Part shown: positions 28,601 through 38,529 of the stretch, piece after piece
Position numbering within the stretch: position 1 is the stretch's first letter
Layout of the letters: every line of letters begins with the position of its first letter
NCBI GenBank assembly: GCA_964418255.1
Contig: CAYQKV010000009.1
Location: 24,974-88,973 of the forward strand
From: CAG-1782 sp964418255
GTDB taxonomy: Bacteria > Bacillota > Clostridia > Christensenellales > DTU072
Direction: 5' to 3'
Length of the DNA: 64,000 bases
Notes under the pieces: generated by a model
The model's database searches: none
What the model saw: only the letters and a program-made list of their open reading frames with translations
What the model was told of the DNA's origin: nothing
Program-made: the position numbers and the translations under genes

Positions 28601-31600
28601 GAAAGAGATTACGAGAGAGAATATGCTCGTCTTCGAAAGCGAGGGCAAGTATTATTACAGAACGTATTACGGCAAACAAAGGCAGGTAAACGACGATTAC
28701 ATAGAAGTCGGAGACGACGGAACGGTGTACGTTTACTGGCTGGGAATAAGCGAAGTTCTGTTCCACGACGAGGGCGCGAATTTCTATTTCTTCGACAGAA
28801 ACCGCGCGATAGAGAACGAGGACGGAGACCACGCGTACATATCGGTGAGCACGGACAGAGACCTTTTGTTCGAGTACGACCCCGATTCGGTGGAAATAAC
28901 CGAAGATTGCAAAACGCAGTACGCGCCGAGAACCAACGGCAGCTTTATGGGCGAGGTAAGAAGATACTTTATCACGTTCGAGAGCCTCGACTCGGGAGAA
29001 CTCGGTAAGATAGAGAACCTTTATTACAACGACGAGAGCGAATATCCGCAGTATTACAGCAAGGAAGACGAAGAATACGTCGTGGAAGTCTACGACGACG
29101 ACGGCGTTCTCATTTCGAGTACGAAAACGCCTATATCTCTCTACGTTATGGAACCGTGCGAACCCTTGCGTGAAAGCGTGGGCGTCAACGTAAAGACGGA
29201 CGGTTCGACTACCCAGCTCAAAAACTTCAACGCGCGGTTCGTTATCGACTGGGAACTCGCGTCCGCGGACAAGAAAGGATATATGACGGTGACGGAAGTT
29301 ATCGTCGCGCCGGGAATGATGGGCGAAATATCCTTCCCGATAAGAATAATCGTGGTAAACAGGGAAATCGACACGAACGACTACGTGTCCGTCTACACGA
29401 CGGAAGAGGAAGTCGCTTCCCGCGCGCCGGTAGTGGACGAAATCGACGTGGACCCGTACGACTACGCGCTTGCGAAATACGAATATCTGTCCGACACGGC
29501 TAATTTCAATCCCGCGATTCTGTACTCCCGCGAGAACATAGAGAGAGCGTATGCGGAAGCGGTGGCGGAATTCTCCGCGGCGTACTTTGCGCAGCCGAAA
29601 TTCGCGTTCTCCATAGCGTTCGCCTGGCAGCAGAGTTATCTGTACGCCAACGACGTGGGCAACGCGTATATTGCGAGAAGTTACGACAACTACGCCGACG
29701 GCGTTCTTACGAGATACGATTGGAGTTACGACGTATGCGAAAAGGGCAGCAACCTCGAATCCTCGGTTTCTCCCCTCGGCGGAACGATTTATCTCCACAC
29801 TTATTTCCGCGGACAGCTTATTGCGTTGCGCGTGAACGTGGGCAAGAGAGAGTTCTCTCACCTCAAATTCTACGAGAGCGATACGTTCTCGCCGAAAACG
29901 TATAACGCGGACAACGGAAGCAACGACGTTTACGTCAACGGCGTTTACAGAGGAAACTACTACGACGAAGACACTTACGAAATAGAAACGCAGCCGATTT
30001 TCGTCTTTACCGACGGAATAAGCGAGTACGAATACGTGTTCGATATGAAAGTGGTCAGAGGACTGCTCAAAAACGGAGACGGAACGTATTCGGGCGCGTA
30101 CGAAACCGACGACAGTTACGGGTTGAAATGGGGTAATTCCGCGATACTCAACGTTACGAGCAAAGGCTCTTCCTACGGCGAATACGCGTACTCGTACCTG
30201 TATAAGGAAAGCGAATATACCGAACTCGAACAGCGTTACGACGCGCTCAGCGACGCGCAGAGGGCGAAGACGGTCAAGATTTTCCGTTCCGACAAGACGA
30301 CGACCGAAGGAAGACTTTACGAAAGAGCCGCCGACGGCAGAGTGAGAATGAGAAACGTGTGGGCGTATTCCGAGATAGCGGGAATTCTCAGTTTAAGCGA
30401 ACTGAGAGGAACCGTGTTTACGGTGGAATACGGAACGGGAGAAGCGACGAAGTACGCTTCGGACAGAGTGGGCAACGCGATGATGAGGGATACCGACGTC
30501 GAGGGCGAAACCGTACTTTACAACCGTCCGTTCTACTACTTCTATCTGAGAAGCAACCCGACGCAACCCGTGCATTTAACCGAAGAAGAGTACGAACTTT
30601 ACGTAGCGGGAGACGCGGAAACGAGAGCGAAATACGGTTTTAACACCGACAATTCCGACTCGATAACCACGGCGGGGCTCGACCTTTACTATCTGTTCAG
30701 ACTGTACTTCTCCCTCGACAACAAACTGTACGCCATCAGCACGCTGTCGAACGGAATAATCGACCCCGAACACCTGGACGACCAGGCGGTGGGAGTGACC
30801 GACTTTTCGTTGATAGAACTGAGAATAGTCGCCGACTGTCCGCAACTCGACGTGGACGTGGCGGGGACGGAAACCGACAGACTGACGGGAGAACCGTTCG
30901 TTATGAACAAGGTGAACGCGGGAGACGCAACCGCGCTCGGGTATTACAAAGTAGACCCGCTCAACGCGGAAACGCTTTACCTTCCCGACTCGCTGGAAAT
31001 TTATTTCGAGTACGAAGGGTTCGTAAGCACGCATACGTTCGGCGGACTGTCCTGGTGCGCGTATTTCGACGCGGACGGCAACCCCGTCTATACGTATTAC
31101 GACGCGGAACTGGGCGCGTACGTGCCGATTATCGAAGTCGTTACCGACGCGAGCGGACGTACGAGATATAAAGTGGCGATAGACGTGGAATCTCTTACCG
31201 AAGAGCTTATTTTCCGCGCTATGGTGAAGATAGGAAACGCGACGAGCGGTTACCGCGAAATAACCGTCGCCGTCAGAATACTCAGCAAAGACCCGACCAA
31301 CGTGGACTTCTACGTCAACGCGACGGGAGAAAAACTGGAAACGCCCGCTACGGTGACGGAAGTCGTTTCGGGAAGCAATATGACGAAGTTTACGTACTAT
31401 ACGTATTACGCGAACACGTTCGAAAACTTCGTGTTGCCCGACAGACTGCTTGCGACGTTCAGCGACGGACATACGCAGATTTACGTGCCTACCTGGGCGC
31501 CCGCGAAGACGGGAGCGGACTTTATATTCGAGCCGAACACGGTGATGACGCTGGTTACCACGATAGGAACGGAAGGCGGAGTTACGGTGGATATTTACCT

Positions 31601-34600
31601 TGTCGTAGTCGTGGAGAATTACGAACTCAACAAGATGGAAGTAAACAACGAGTTCAGTTCTTACTACGTGACGGTAAAGAGCGAAAACGGAGAAATCCTC
31701 GACAGAAAAGTGACGGTGGGAAGTCTGTTTAAGCTCGACGGCAGGGAAATCGGGTACTATTATCAGAGCACGTCCGCGTACTACATTCATATCAGCACGG
31801 GCGCGGCGGAAGACGGAGATACTCCGGGCGGAGAAATCGGGCTGTACACGATGGACGCGGAGACGGGCAGATATATCTGGCGTAGGTCTGTGGGAGTATA
31901 CGAATTCATAAGCGCGCTGTATTCGAGAGCGACGATAACCCTCAACAAGTACGAAACCGAGATGAATTCGCAGAAAATCATCAACGACGAAGCGTCGATA
32001 TTCGACCATTCCGTGCTTATGAGACGGGGAACGTCCACTCTTACCGTGTCCATTAAAGAAGCGGCGACGGTAAAATACGAGTTCAGACCCGCCGAAGGAA
32101 ACGCAAACGTAATGACCGTGGAGCTTAAATATACCGACCCCGGTACGGGAGTCGAGTATACCGCGGACGTAAATTCGGAAGGACTGCTTACCATAAGTTA
32201 CAGAGACGTCGCGGTGAGAAACATAAGCTATGCGGAACTTGCGGCGTATATAATCGCCGAAAATATGGCGGAAAAATACGTCGAATGGAGAGTGGTCTCG
32301 GTCGACGGAAAGTACGAGGACGGAAACGGCGTCGCGTTCGGACAGGGAACGGCGCTTTCCTCCTACGTAAGTTACAACTCCGACGAAAAGAGGGTCGATA
32401 TAGACGCCGCCCTCGGACTCGGGGAGAACGGGGAAATCGCGCTCAGAAACAACCTTAACAGAACGGTTACTATGGGTTATCGCGAACTCGTTTACAGACT
32501 GACGAACTATTACCGCTATCTGAGAGTGGCGGCGGGAACGACGAGAACGGTCGCGAATAAGAACATATCGGTCAAGAACCTGTACGAGATAATGGATATA
32601 AACGATATGCTTATCCGTCCGAGGGATACGGGAGACGCTATGCCCGACGGAAAATACGTCGTTGCGCTGGGAACGGGCGCGGGGTCTTACGATTTGCGCG
32701 CGAGACTGATATTCACGGGCGGATATTACCTCACGCAGGATTCGAGAGGAACGGAGACGATAAACGTCAACGTATATACCGCGGGCGGCGCGGCGCAGTA
32801 TTCGGACGGATATATCCTGGGCAACTCGGTGAGCGCGTCGGTTACCGCGATAGTGAACGACGGAACGAACAACACGAGAAGGTTTAACTACAACAGAAGC
32901 GCGACCGACGAAAAACTCACGGAATGGTACGTAGAGGTTATGGCGGGCGGCAACCCGACCAATATAAACAGAATAAGCGCGGGGGATATAATTTCTTATA
33001 TTCCCGCGGACGCGATATATTCGACGGGAAGAGCGAGACAGATAACGATAAGCGCGCTCACGAGCGAAGGGTTCAGAATTACCCGCACGATAGTGTTCGA
33101 AGAACTGCCTACGAGTATGAACGACGGGTTCTCGGGCGGCAATCCGAACGCGCCGTTCGAAGAAACGCAGACGTTTGCGATAATGGACGGTCTGATAACC
33201 GTGGAAAACATATATGACTTTGCCTACCCGAGCGTAGCGGAATACCTCGGAGCGACGGGTTATCTGCCGACCACGCTTACAGTGAGCGTAAACGGCAGAC
33301 AGATAACGGTAAGCGGCGTGGAATGGAAAATCAATTCCGTGTGGTACGGCGCGCCCGATTCGGTGCTCGGCGGGCTTACTTATAAGGGAACGACGGGCAA
33401 ATACGTTATGGCGACCGCGGACATTCTCGGATACACCGACAGCGCGGGAATAAGATACGGCGCGACGAGGATTTCTCTGTACGTTCAGATAAATTCCGCG
33501 GAAGTAATGATTCTTCCGTGGGAGACCGACGACAGAGGAAGCGGACTTGCTACGGAAACCCTCGAAGACGGCGGAAAGCGCGTTTACAGAGTGTATATCG
33601 ACGCATACGCGGATACCGACGCGGTGAGAAGAGGAGCGATAAAGACGGACGATACGGGCAAGAGATACCTCGAACTTCCCTCCGAACTTCTCGCAAGCTA
33701 CACGAGCGGAGAAACTTTCGCGTTTAACAACGTAAGATACGTTTACGGCGGAACGAGGGCGGTAAACAGAATTTACTTCGACGCGCGGGGAATAGACGTA
33801 AGCACGATGACCTCTTCTTCGGGAGATTTGTCGGGTATAAGCGTAGGACAGCTCAACGAAAGAGAGCTTGTCCTGAGCGTCGAACTCGGACTGGAACAGA
33901 CCCTCGAAATAAGGTTCTATTTCCACAATAAACGCCCGAAAGAGACCGAAGGGATAGTTTATTATACCGAGTATCTCGTAGACGGAAGCAGGGTACTGTA
34001 CAGCGCCTTGCCCGAATCGGAAAAGGCGAAGAGAGTGGGCTCGACGAATAAATATCTGTTCGTCGAAGGAGAGGACGGATACGCGAAATCGGCGAACCTT
34101 CTGTACTATTACGAAGCGTACTACGTAAACGGCGTGCAGGTAAGATACAACACGCTCAGCGAAGAGGACAGGAACGCGGTTATCGAAGGAACGGAAGTGA
34201 AACTGTATACGGTGGGTTCGAGCGGATACGCGCTTAAAGCAAACCTTGTGTACAACGACGCGACCGCGGTAATAGATATCGACGATACCGCGATAAGAAA
34301 CGCGATTTACGAAGAGAAGAGGAGTGATTTTACCTCGTATCAGAGCGAAATGCTCGCGGGAGTAAACCTCATAAGGGTGGAAACCAACCTCGAAAACGTA
34401 ATCGCGGCGGCGCAGGAGATAAGAAGCGGAATAAGGCTTGCGATAGACAGAATAGAAATCTCCGCGTCCGAAGTGGGAACGACGGCGGCGGCAATAAGCG
34501 AAAAACTGCTTGCCTGGACGACGGAATTTTCGTTCAGAGGCGCGTACGACGAAAGCGCACTGCCGACGAGAAGAGCGTATGACGAAGACGAAAGTTATAA

Positions 34601-37600
34601 CTATGCGCTAAGTAAGCTCAAAGAAGCGGCGAACGCGCTCGCGTTCTATGACGGAACGGAAATGGGTACGTACGTAAGTCTGATACTCGCTACCATCAGA
34701 GGAAGCGGTTCGGTTTCTTCGAAAGAAAGAACGATAAACGAAAGAATTGCGGGATATTTCGAAGAATTCGTGCTTAACGCGTATAACGCGGCGATAAGAG
34801 GTTGCGTAGAGAAAGAATACGAAAGGATGTTTACCGCCGAACTCGAAGGGTTCACCGCCGAAGAGTACAACGACGCGATAAGTTATAAGAATATGACGGA
34901 AGCGGGCTTCGACGCGGACGCGGTTATTTCGGATATTTACAGACTGCGTTCTATGGAAGCGAGCGGAATAAGCGCGGCTCTCGCGGCGAAACAGATAGAT
35001 ATTGCGAGAGCAGAAGCAATCGGGTTCGGGTTCGTCGCGCAGTATGAAGATTATACGGTGGGCGGCAGAAGAGTGAGCTATTCCGAACTGTCCGACGCGG
35101 ACAAGAACGCCACGGTGCAGTACGAGGGCGGAGAAAAGGTCTTCGTATATATTAAGGGAGCGGCGGGACAGGCGCAGAAACTCAGCCTTACGTATACCTA
35201 TGAAGAACTTGCCTATGCGGCGATAGTGCAGGCGATTATCGAAGCGTACGATTACGCGGACGGAACGACGGTAAGAGGGGACGAAAACGCCGCGGCGATT
35301 AAGAAAACGGTGGTTAAACTGTTCGAAAGCCGTCTCGACCTCAACAGACACAGATTCGGAGGCGCGGCGGTAAGCGGAAGTAAGGCGGAGACGTACACGC
35401 TCGACGCGTTCGTAAAAGACTACGCGTATAACAGAACGGCGGCGAACCTTACGAAAAAGGTTATGAGAGCGTATCTCGTAAACGCCATAAGGGAAGGTAT
35501 GGACTTCACCGCGCTGTCTTCGGGAACGACGGAAGACAGAGAAAAATGGAACGAATACAAGGGACTGTACGGAAACGTGATAAGGTATTCGTACAATTCG
35601 ATAACCAACTATTCCACGACGGTCAACGCGCTTAGAAGAAGCCTTCTGAGCGGAGCGGGAATTACCGACGTACTTAGGAATTTGCTCGCTTCGGGAATAA
35701 AGAGCTTTACCGAGACGGTGTACGCGGAAGCGGAGTATATGGGCACGATAAAGGACATACAGGAAATCAACGGGCAGATAATCGACGTTTCGCGGTACGG
35801 GACGAGCGGATATTCCCTCGACAGATTCGCCGCGTTGCTCGACGAAAACCTCGCTATGTACTATATAGAACCGTACTATTCTTACCGCGCGGTGCCGTAT
35901 AAGATACTGGTGTTCTTTACGGGAGACGACAGAGCGGACGACGAAAGCGGAAGACCGTACGAGACGGAAATAACCTGGGGCACGGACGGAATAAGCGGCA
36001 ACGTAAGCTACGCGGGAATTACGGGAACGCTTACGGGAACCCTCGTTTCGGGAGTTACCGGAGAGAGCACAACGTTGCATATCGCGGCGATAGTGGCAAG
36101 AAGAGTGCTTGCGGACGAAGAAAAGAGCGTGACGACGGAGTATATCGAAGACGGGCTTGTTTACGCGACGGAAAGTACGACCGGCGGAAAACTTACCGAA
36201 GACGGACTATATTATATGTATAAGGCGAGAGCGGGATACGTTTACTACTACGAGTTCGACGCGAGCCTTACTACGACGGACGACTATACGGCGAACGGAA
36301 AGATAGCGTATACGCTGAGGTATGAAGACAGATTCGGCGTAAAGAAGATGTCGGAGTTCGCGGGGTACGACGCAACCGCGACGATAATATATGCGTTCGT
36401 GAACGAATACGGCGAGACGGGCAGACTGGAAAGACAGTCGCTGTACGTATATAACCCGTTCGAGTTCTCGCAGAGCAACGATATGCCCAAGGGAATAATG
36501 GTCGGCGGACAAATGATGACGGTGCGCTGGAACAACGTGGGAATTCAGCCTACGGGCAACATAACCACGGTTACCGACGGGTCGAGACAGGTAGTTAAGG
36601 GCAGAGTGGAGAGCGACGCGGGACAGGAAGTCGAGATGAGCGTGTTCGTGGCGAAATGGAGCTACGCGGGATTCTATCGCAGAACGGACGCGGCGAGCGG
36701 AACGGCGTTCGAGGTCGAGGGAGAAGAACAGAGGTTCGTATATATGAACCCGCTCAGTTTCTACTTCTCGGCGTATACGCCGTATTCTGCGGAAGACTAT
36801 TACCTTGTAGCGTTTGCCGTAAGCATAATTATGCCCGACCCGACGACGGGAGAAAAGGGAGTAAGAAGAATAGTCTTCGAAAAGGACGCGTCGGGCGCGT
36901 TTACGGGAGTCAAAGTACAGGAAAAAGACGAAGGGTTCGTCAGAAAGCTGTTCTATCCCGAAGACAGCAGACTGTTCGAATACGGAACGGACGACGACAC
37001 GATGGCGGCGGTCAACGCGAGAAAGAGATACGTTATTTACTGGGAAGCGTTGCAGAAGAACAGAGTCGTCAACAACCAGTTGTCGCAACAGAGCGGATGC
37101 CTCGTATACCTCGGCAACGAAGACGTCGGACAGTTCACTCTCGACGGACTTAAAGAACAGAGCGATACGACCGCGCCGACGAGAGCGGTGTACAGTTGCG
37201 AAAGAATGACGATTTCCGAAATCGCGTTCGTAACCCTCGACGGGCTTACCGTGGAGAAAAACGGAGACGTCGTTACGTTCGTGTGCGGCGAGACGGGAAT
37301 AAGCTATACGCTTGATATTAGAAACCTCGCGTTCGTGTGCGGCGAGTGCGGAGAAACCCATCTCGCGGGCGAAACGGGAGAACTCGTTCTCGAATGCGAA
37401 AACGCGACGTGCGGTTCGTACGGACACAAGGTGTATTACAATACGATAGACGGAAGCGCGAGATGCGACGACGAAGTATGCAAACTGTACGAAGAAATCA
37501 AAGACGTACTGCTCGCGCAGAACGGACAGGCGGCGGTGGCGGTTTCCCCCGACGGATACCTGCCGACGACGGGAGACGTGGTTTTAAGAGAAAACAACGT

Positions 37601-38480
37601 GCATTACCGCAGAGACGAACTGAGAATAAGGTTCTTGTGGAACAACAACTTCGAAAGCACGGTAACCGGACTTATGAGGTTTGTAAGAAGCGCGTATCCC
37701 GACGTAGAGGAAGCGTCGGTGAGAAACTACGCGATAAACCTCATTATGACGTGGGACGAGATAAGCGAAAACGAACGGCAGGAAATAATCGACCTTGCCA
37801 AAGACTATATGCGTTCGGAAAACGAGTATCTCGGAGACAACTACACCGACGAAATGTGTTCGAGAGACGCGTACGCCTTGCTCGCGGTCAACGAGAGGTA
37901 CGATTATAACTCGGATATAAACAGATTGCGCGGCGGCGGTAACAACAACGTGCTCGCGACGGTGCTTATAAGCGTGAAAAACGGTTCCGCGGTGTATACG
38001 GGAACGCTCACCGTCAAAGTGCTGTTTGCCGACTACTCGCCGATAGCGTATTACCGCAAGAGAGGAAACGCCTACGAAAACGTGACGGGCGCGCTTACGA
38101 AAGCGGAATACGACGCGGCGATAAGAAACGGACAGAGGTTCTGCGACGAACTGTACATAGCGGTGAGAGCGGAATACTGGAATATGGCGCAAAATAAAAA
38201 CGCGTACGAAACCGACGGGCTCAATTCGGTGGTGCCTTACGACAATATCGGCGACGATATGTATAAATTGTTGCAGATATACGCCGAGAGAAACGCTTTC
38301 GACAGAACGGGAGCCAAACGCGACTTCGTGGGCAACGACGGAGCGGACAAACAGTATCTCGTAAGAATAACCGACATAGAGTGGGAGTACGACGAAGGAA
38401 CGGGAAGGATAACTTCGAAGAGTTTCACGCTGGACGGAACGAAATACGAGTACGACCTGTTGCAGATGATATTGCAGTAA
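25602..38480 (+). CDS. Giant surface lipoprotein 2 (4292 aa)
   Basis: The ATG at 25602 follows GGGAGG by nine bases. The signal peptide ends in LSAC (Cys28). Residues about 50-800 form a domain clearly related to the same region of giant protein 3; for example both have (G/S)xNTPY(V/A)L after a VPITEIDF / MPHDLNEL stretch. The middle is acidic, Tyr/Asp-rich and beta-rich, with repeated DP(L/Y)N...LPDSL-type units. A Y-x-V-x-G-x-x-V-x-Y-S-x-L-S motif recurs at about 2784, 2835 and 3147. Residues about 2880-3370 are Ala/Glu-rich and helical. Cys pairs (CGECG, CENATC, CDDEVC) cluster at about 3895-3965. No known enzyme domain is recognised. It is 49 bp upstream of giant gene 3 with no terminator between. 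Confidence 0.9.
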   Translation: MGTKNGLFKKLLLCVLAALMLSLVLSACELEDPVRESTYYINDNQSNYYNKDHTTTDEAVDEFTDSITALRKYLDSESFVDSGYYMGVDFDIDVLDPENNTAGNFALRIQSYLYTYPYEDDDGNPIYKYYENGRYYDENNEEGTRTLVSALEIHNEAIKKSDICIEWYNGATNEVLIGLYFDGINSNADSPGNILYLNIQGYKRSFPDFGDTVLYQQLIRLLVNLSVEGILESLGLQGDAGTGSINSTMSSLVGENYKRVVNGDLVSLLFYSVTLDAIAGNVNDLIYDILGVFGRKWDPMTNKFLGFKFSTVANAIIQSINADMRAIISPDKSDVSDVLTNAEFAFAGVVNSYDVLYTYTSNIKFDYGWTYPETLKLDTDYYTMFDYGNYEFDGLLYVPAWDAQFDAEIKTDIQQYDNSTNNVFMEFRDIANGELMIGLYYREERAWLDISGMAYMYGWVDVESLGFPQVWDDHLDLAEVLGKFFRIINNTIVSIVDSILDPASSDKENKVLEYLMAKTSFTEKDPEDIFSINSETLQLDIELVKQMLEETGVGSFSTRQIINILDSMLPYTMDQIAIMLGIASAEIMLEKTYFTLTWDVDEQEFTIIMYTNVGVTPGEPSTMIFQLELVPIHFGEYVPITEIDFTNFKPLGEIYTYSGTLRGNFIFSSQETVDLSKLLSATIGESSGLNTPYVLAQNAGLSFTLVYDQFVKDQYADGRWKLAGRSAFELTVWLTGSESTIIIGLASDDVCFNNEVYKDLPAREDELGYVWVNIACVTKNGTQVIPKMKIREDVFMASMSAYMNNETSIEDDVSSFADNDFNLSLTSIITALCKDAYVIAAADQLEITSSNETLQNLFRVNGLIGNIKVDAGFEYRVKGLESIRKQYLMYEVGFFDNITGNSPYDTALHDRLPVFFYEDYMDDYDPLKYDFLVYKDNVILDDGTMILAGTIYLFELGARRVVSRQNIDYPSNSFFNREDANNQDIARVKFVLEDLVLDPTKEITRENMLVFESEGKYYYRTYYGKQRQVNDDYIEVGDDGTVYVYWLGISEVLFHDEGANFYFFDRNRAIENEDGDHAYISVSTDRDLLFEYDPDSVEITEDCKTQYAPRTNGSFMGEVRRYFITFESLDSGELGKIENLYYNDESEYPQYYSKEDEEYVVEVYDDDGVLISSTKTPISLYVMEPCEPLRESVGVNVKTDGSTTQLKNFNARFVIDWELASADKKGYMTVTEVIVAPGMMGEISFPIRIIVVNREIDTNDYVSVYTTEEEVASRAPVVDEIDVDPYDYALAKYEYLSDTANFNPAILYSRENIERAYAEAVAEFSAAYFAQPKFAFSIAFAWQQSYLYANDVGNAYIARSYDNYADGVLTRYDWSYDVCEKGSNLESSVSPLGGTIYLHTYFRGQLIALRVNVGKREFSHLKFYESDTFSPKTYNADNGSNDVYVNGVYRGNYYDEDTYEIETQPIFVFTDGISEYEYVFDMKVVRGLLKNGDGTYSGAYETDDSYGLKWGNSAILNVTSKGSSYGEYAYSYLYKESEYTELEQRYDALSDAQRAKTVKIFRSDKTTTEGRLYERAADGRVRMRNVWAYSEIAGILSLSELRGTVFTVEYGTGEATKYASDRVGNAMMRDTDVEGETVLYNRPFYYFYLRSNPTQPVHLTEEEYELYVAGDAETRAKYGFNTDNSDSITTAGLDLYYLFRLYFSLDNKLYAISTLSNGIIDPEHLDDQAVGVTDFSLIELRIVADCPQLDVDVAGTETDRLTGEPFVMNKVNAGDATALGYYKVDPLNAETLYLPDSLEIYFEYEGFVSTHTFGGLSWCAYFDADGNPVYTYYDAELGAYVPIIEVVTDASGRTRYKVAIDVESLTEELIFRAMVKIGNATSGYREITVAVRILSKDPTNVDFYVNATGEKLETPATVTEVVSGSNMTKFTYYTYYANTFENFVLPDRLLATFSDGHTQIYVPTWAPAKTGADFIFEPNTVMTLVTTIGTEGGVTVDIYLVVVVENYELNKMEVNNEFSSYYVTVKSENGEILDRKVTVGSLFKLDGREIGYYYQSTSAYYIHISTGAAEDGDTPGGEIGLYTMDAETGRYIWRRSVGVYEFISALYSRATITLNKYETEMNSQKIINDEASIFDHSVLMRRGTSTLTVSIKEAATVKYEFRPAEGNANVMTVELKYTDPGTGVEYTADVNSEGLLTISYRDVAVRNISYAELAAYIIAENMAEKYVEWRVVSVDGKYEDGNGVAFGQGTALSSYVSYNSDEKRVDIDAALGLGENGEIALRNNLNRTVTMGYRELVYRLTNYYRYLRVAAGTTRTVANKNISVKNLYEIMDINDMLIRPRDTGDAMPDGKYVVALGTGAGSYDLRARLIFTGGYYLTQDSRGTETINVNVYTAGGAAQYSDGYILGNSVSASVTAIVNDGTNNTRRFNYNRSATDEKLTEWYVEVMAGGNPTNINRISAGDIISYIPADAIYSTGRARQITISALTSEGFRITRTIVFEELPTSMNDGFSGGNPNAPFEETQTFAIMDGLITVENIYDFAYPSVAEYLGATGYLPTTLTVSVNGRQITVSGVEWKINSVWYGAPDSVLGGLTYKGTTGKYVMATADILGYTDSAGIRYGATRISLYVQINSAEVMILPWETDDRGSGLATETLEDGGKRVYRVYIDAYADTDAVRRGAIKTDDTGKRYLELPSELLASYTSGETFAFNNVRYVYGGTRAVNRIYFDARGIDVSTMTSSSGDLSGISVGQLNERELVLSVELGLEQTLEIRFYFHNKRPKETEGIVYYTEYLVDGSRVLYSALPESEKAKRVGSTNKYLFVEGEDGYAKSANLLYYYEAYYVNGVQVRYNTLSEEDRNAVIEGTEVKLYTVGSSGYALKANLVYNDATAVIDIDDTAIRNAIYEEKRSDFTSYQSEMLAGVNLIRVETNLENVIAAAQEIRSGIRLAIDRIEISASEVGTTAAAISEKLLAWTTEFSFRGAYDESALPTRRAYDEDESYNYALSKLKEAANALAFYDGTEMGTYVSLILATIRGSGSVSSKERTINERIAGYFEEFVLNAYNAAIRGCVEKEYERMFTAELEGFTAEEYNDAISYKNMTEAGFDADAVISDIYRLRSMEASGISAALAAKQIDIARAEAIGFGFVAQYEDYTVGGRRVSYSELSDADKNATVQYEGGEKVFVYIKGAAGQAQKLSLTYTYEELAYAAIVQAIIEAYDYADGTTVRGDENAAAIKKTVVKLFESRLDLNRHRFGGAAVSGSKAETYTLDAFVKDYAYNRTAANLTKKVMRAYLVNAIREGMDFTALSSGTTEDREKWNEYKGLYGNVIRYSYNSITNYSTTVNALRRSLLSGAGITDVLRNLLASGIKSFTETVYAEAEYMGTIKDIQEINGQIIDVSRYGTSGYSLDRFAALLDENLAMYYIEPYYSYRAVPYKILVFFTGDDRADDESGRPYETEITWGTDGISGNVSYAGITGTLTGTLVSGVTGESTTLHIAAIVARRVLADEEKSVTTEYIEDGLVYATESTTGGKLTEDGLYYMYKARAGYVYYYEFDASLTTTDDYTANGKIAYTLRYEDRFGVKKMSEFAGYDATATIIYAFVNEYGETGRLERQSLYVYNPFEFSQSNDMPKGIMVGGQMMTVRWNNVGIQPTGNITTVTDGSRQVVKGRVESDAGQEVEMSVFVAKWSYAGFYRRTDAASGTAFEVEGEEQRFVYMNPLSFYFSAYTPYSAEDYYLVAFAVSIIMPDPTTGEKGVRRIVFEKDASGAFTGVKVQEKDEGFVRKLFYPEDSRLFEYGTDDDTMAAVNARKRYVIYWEALQKNRVVNNQLSQQSGCLVYLGNEDVGQFTLDGLKEQSDTTAPTRAVYSCERMTISEIAFVTLDGLTVEKNGDVVTFVCGETGISYTLDIRNLAFVCGECGETHLAGETGELVLECENATCGSYGHKVYYNTIDGSARCDDEVCKLYEEIKDVLLAQNGQAAVAVSPDGYLPTTGDVVLRENNVHYRRDELRIRFLWNNNFESTVTGLMRFVRSAYPDVEEASVRNYAINLIMTWDEISENERQEIIDLAKDYMRSENEYLGDNYTDEMCSRDAYALLAVNERYDYNSDINRLRGGGNNNVLATVLISVKNGSAVYTGTLTVKVLFADYSPIAYYRKRGNAYENVTGALTKAEYDAAIRNGQRFCDELYIAVRAEYWNMAQNKNAYETDGLNSVVPYDNIGDDMYKLLQIYAERNAFDRTGAKRDFVGNDGADKQYLVRITDIEWEYDEGTGRITSKSFTLDGTKYEYDLLQMILQ

Positions 38481-38529
38481 AGAGAAAAAGGAAAAGAAAT
38501 AACGCTTGAATAAAAGAGCGGAGGAAGAG

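Noticed and set aside
30576..33926. 1116-codon minus-strand open frame
   Set aside because: It is codon-aligned antisense of giant gene 2, open only because TTA, CTA and TCA are avoided in the sense frame. The sense frame has a signal peptide, promoter and repeats.
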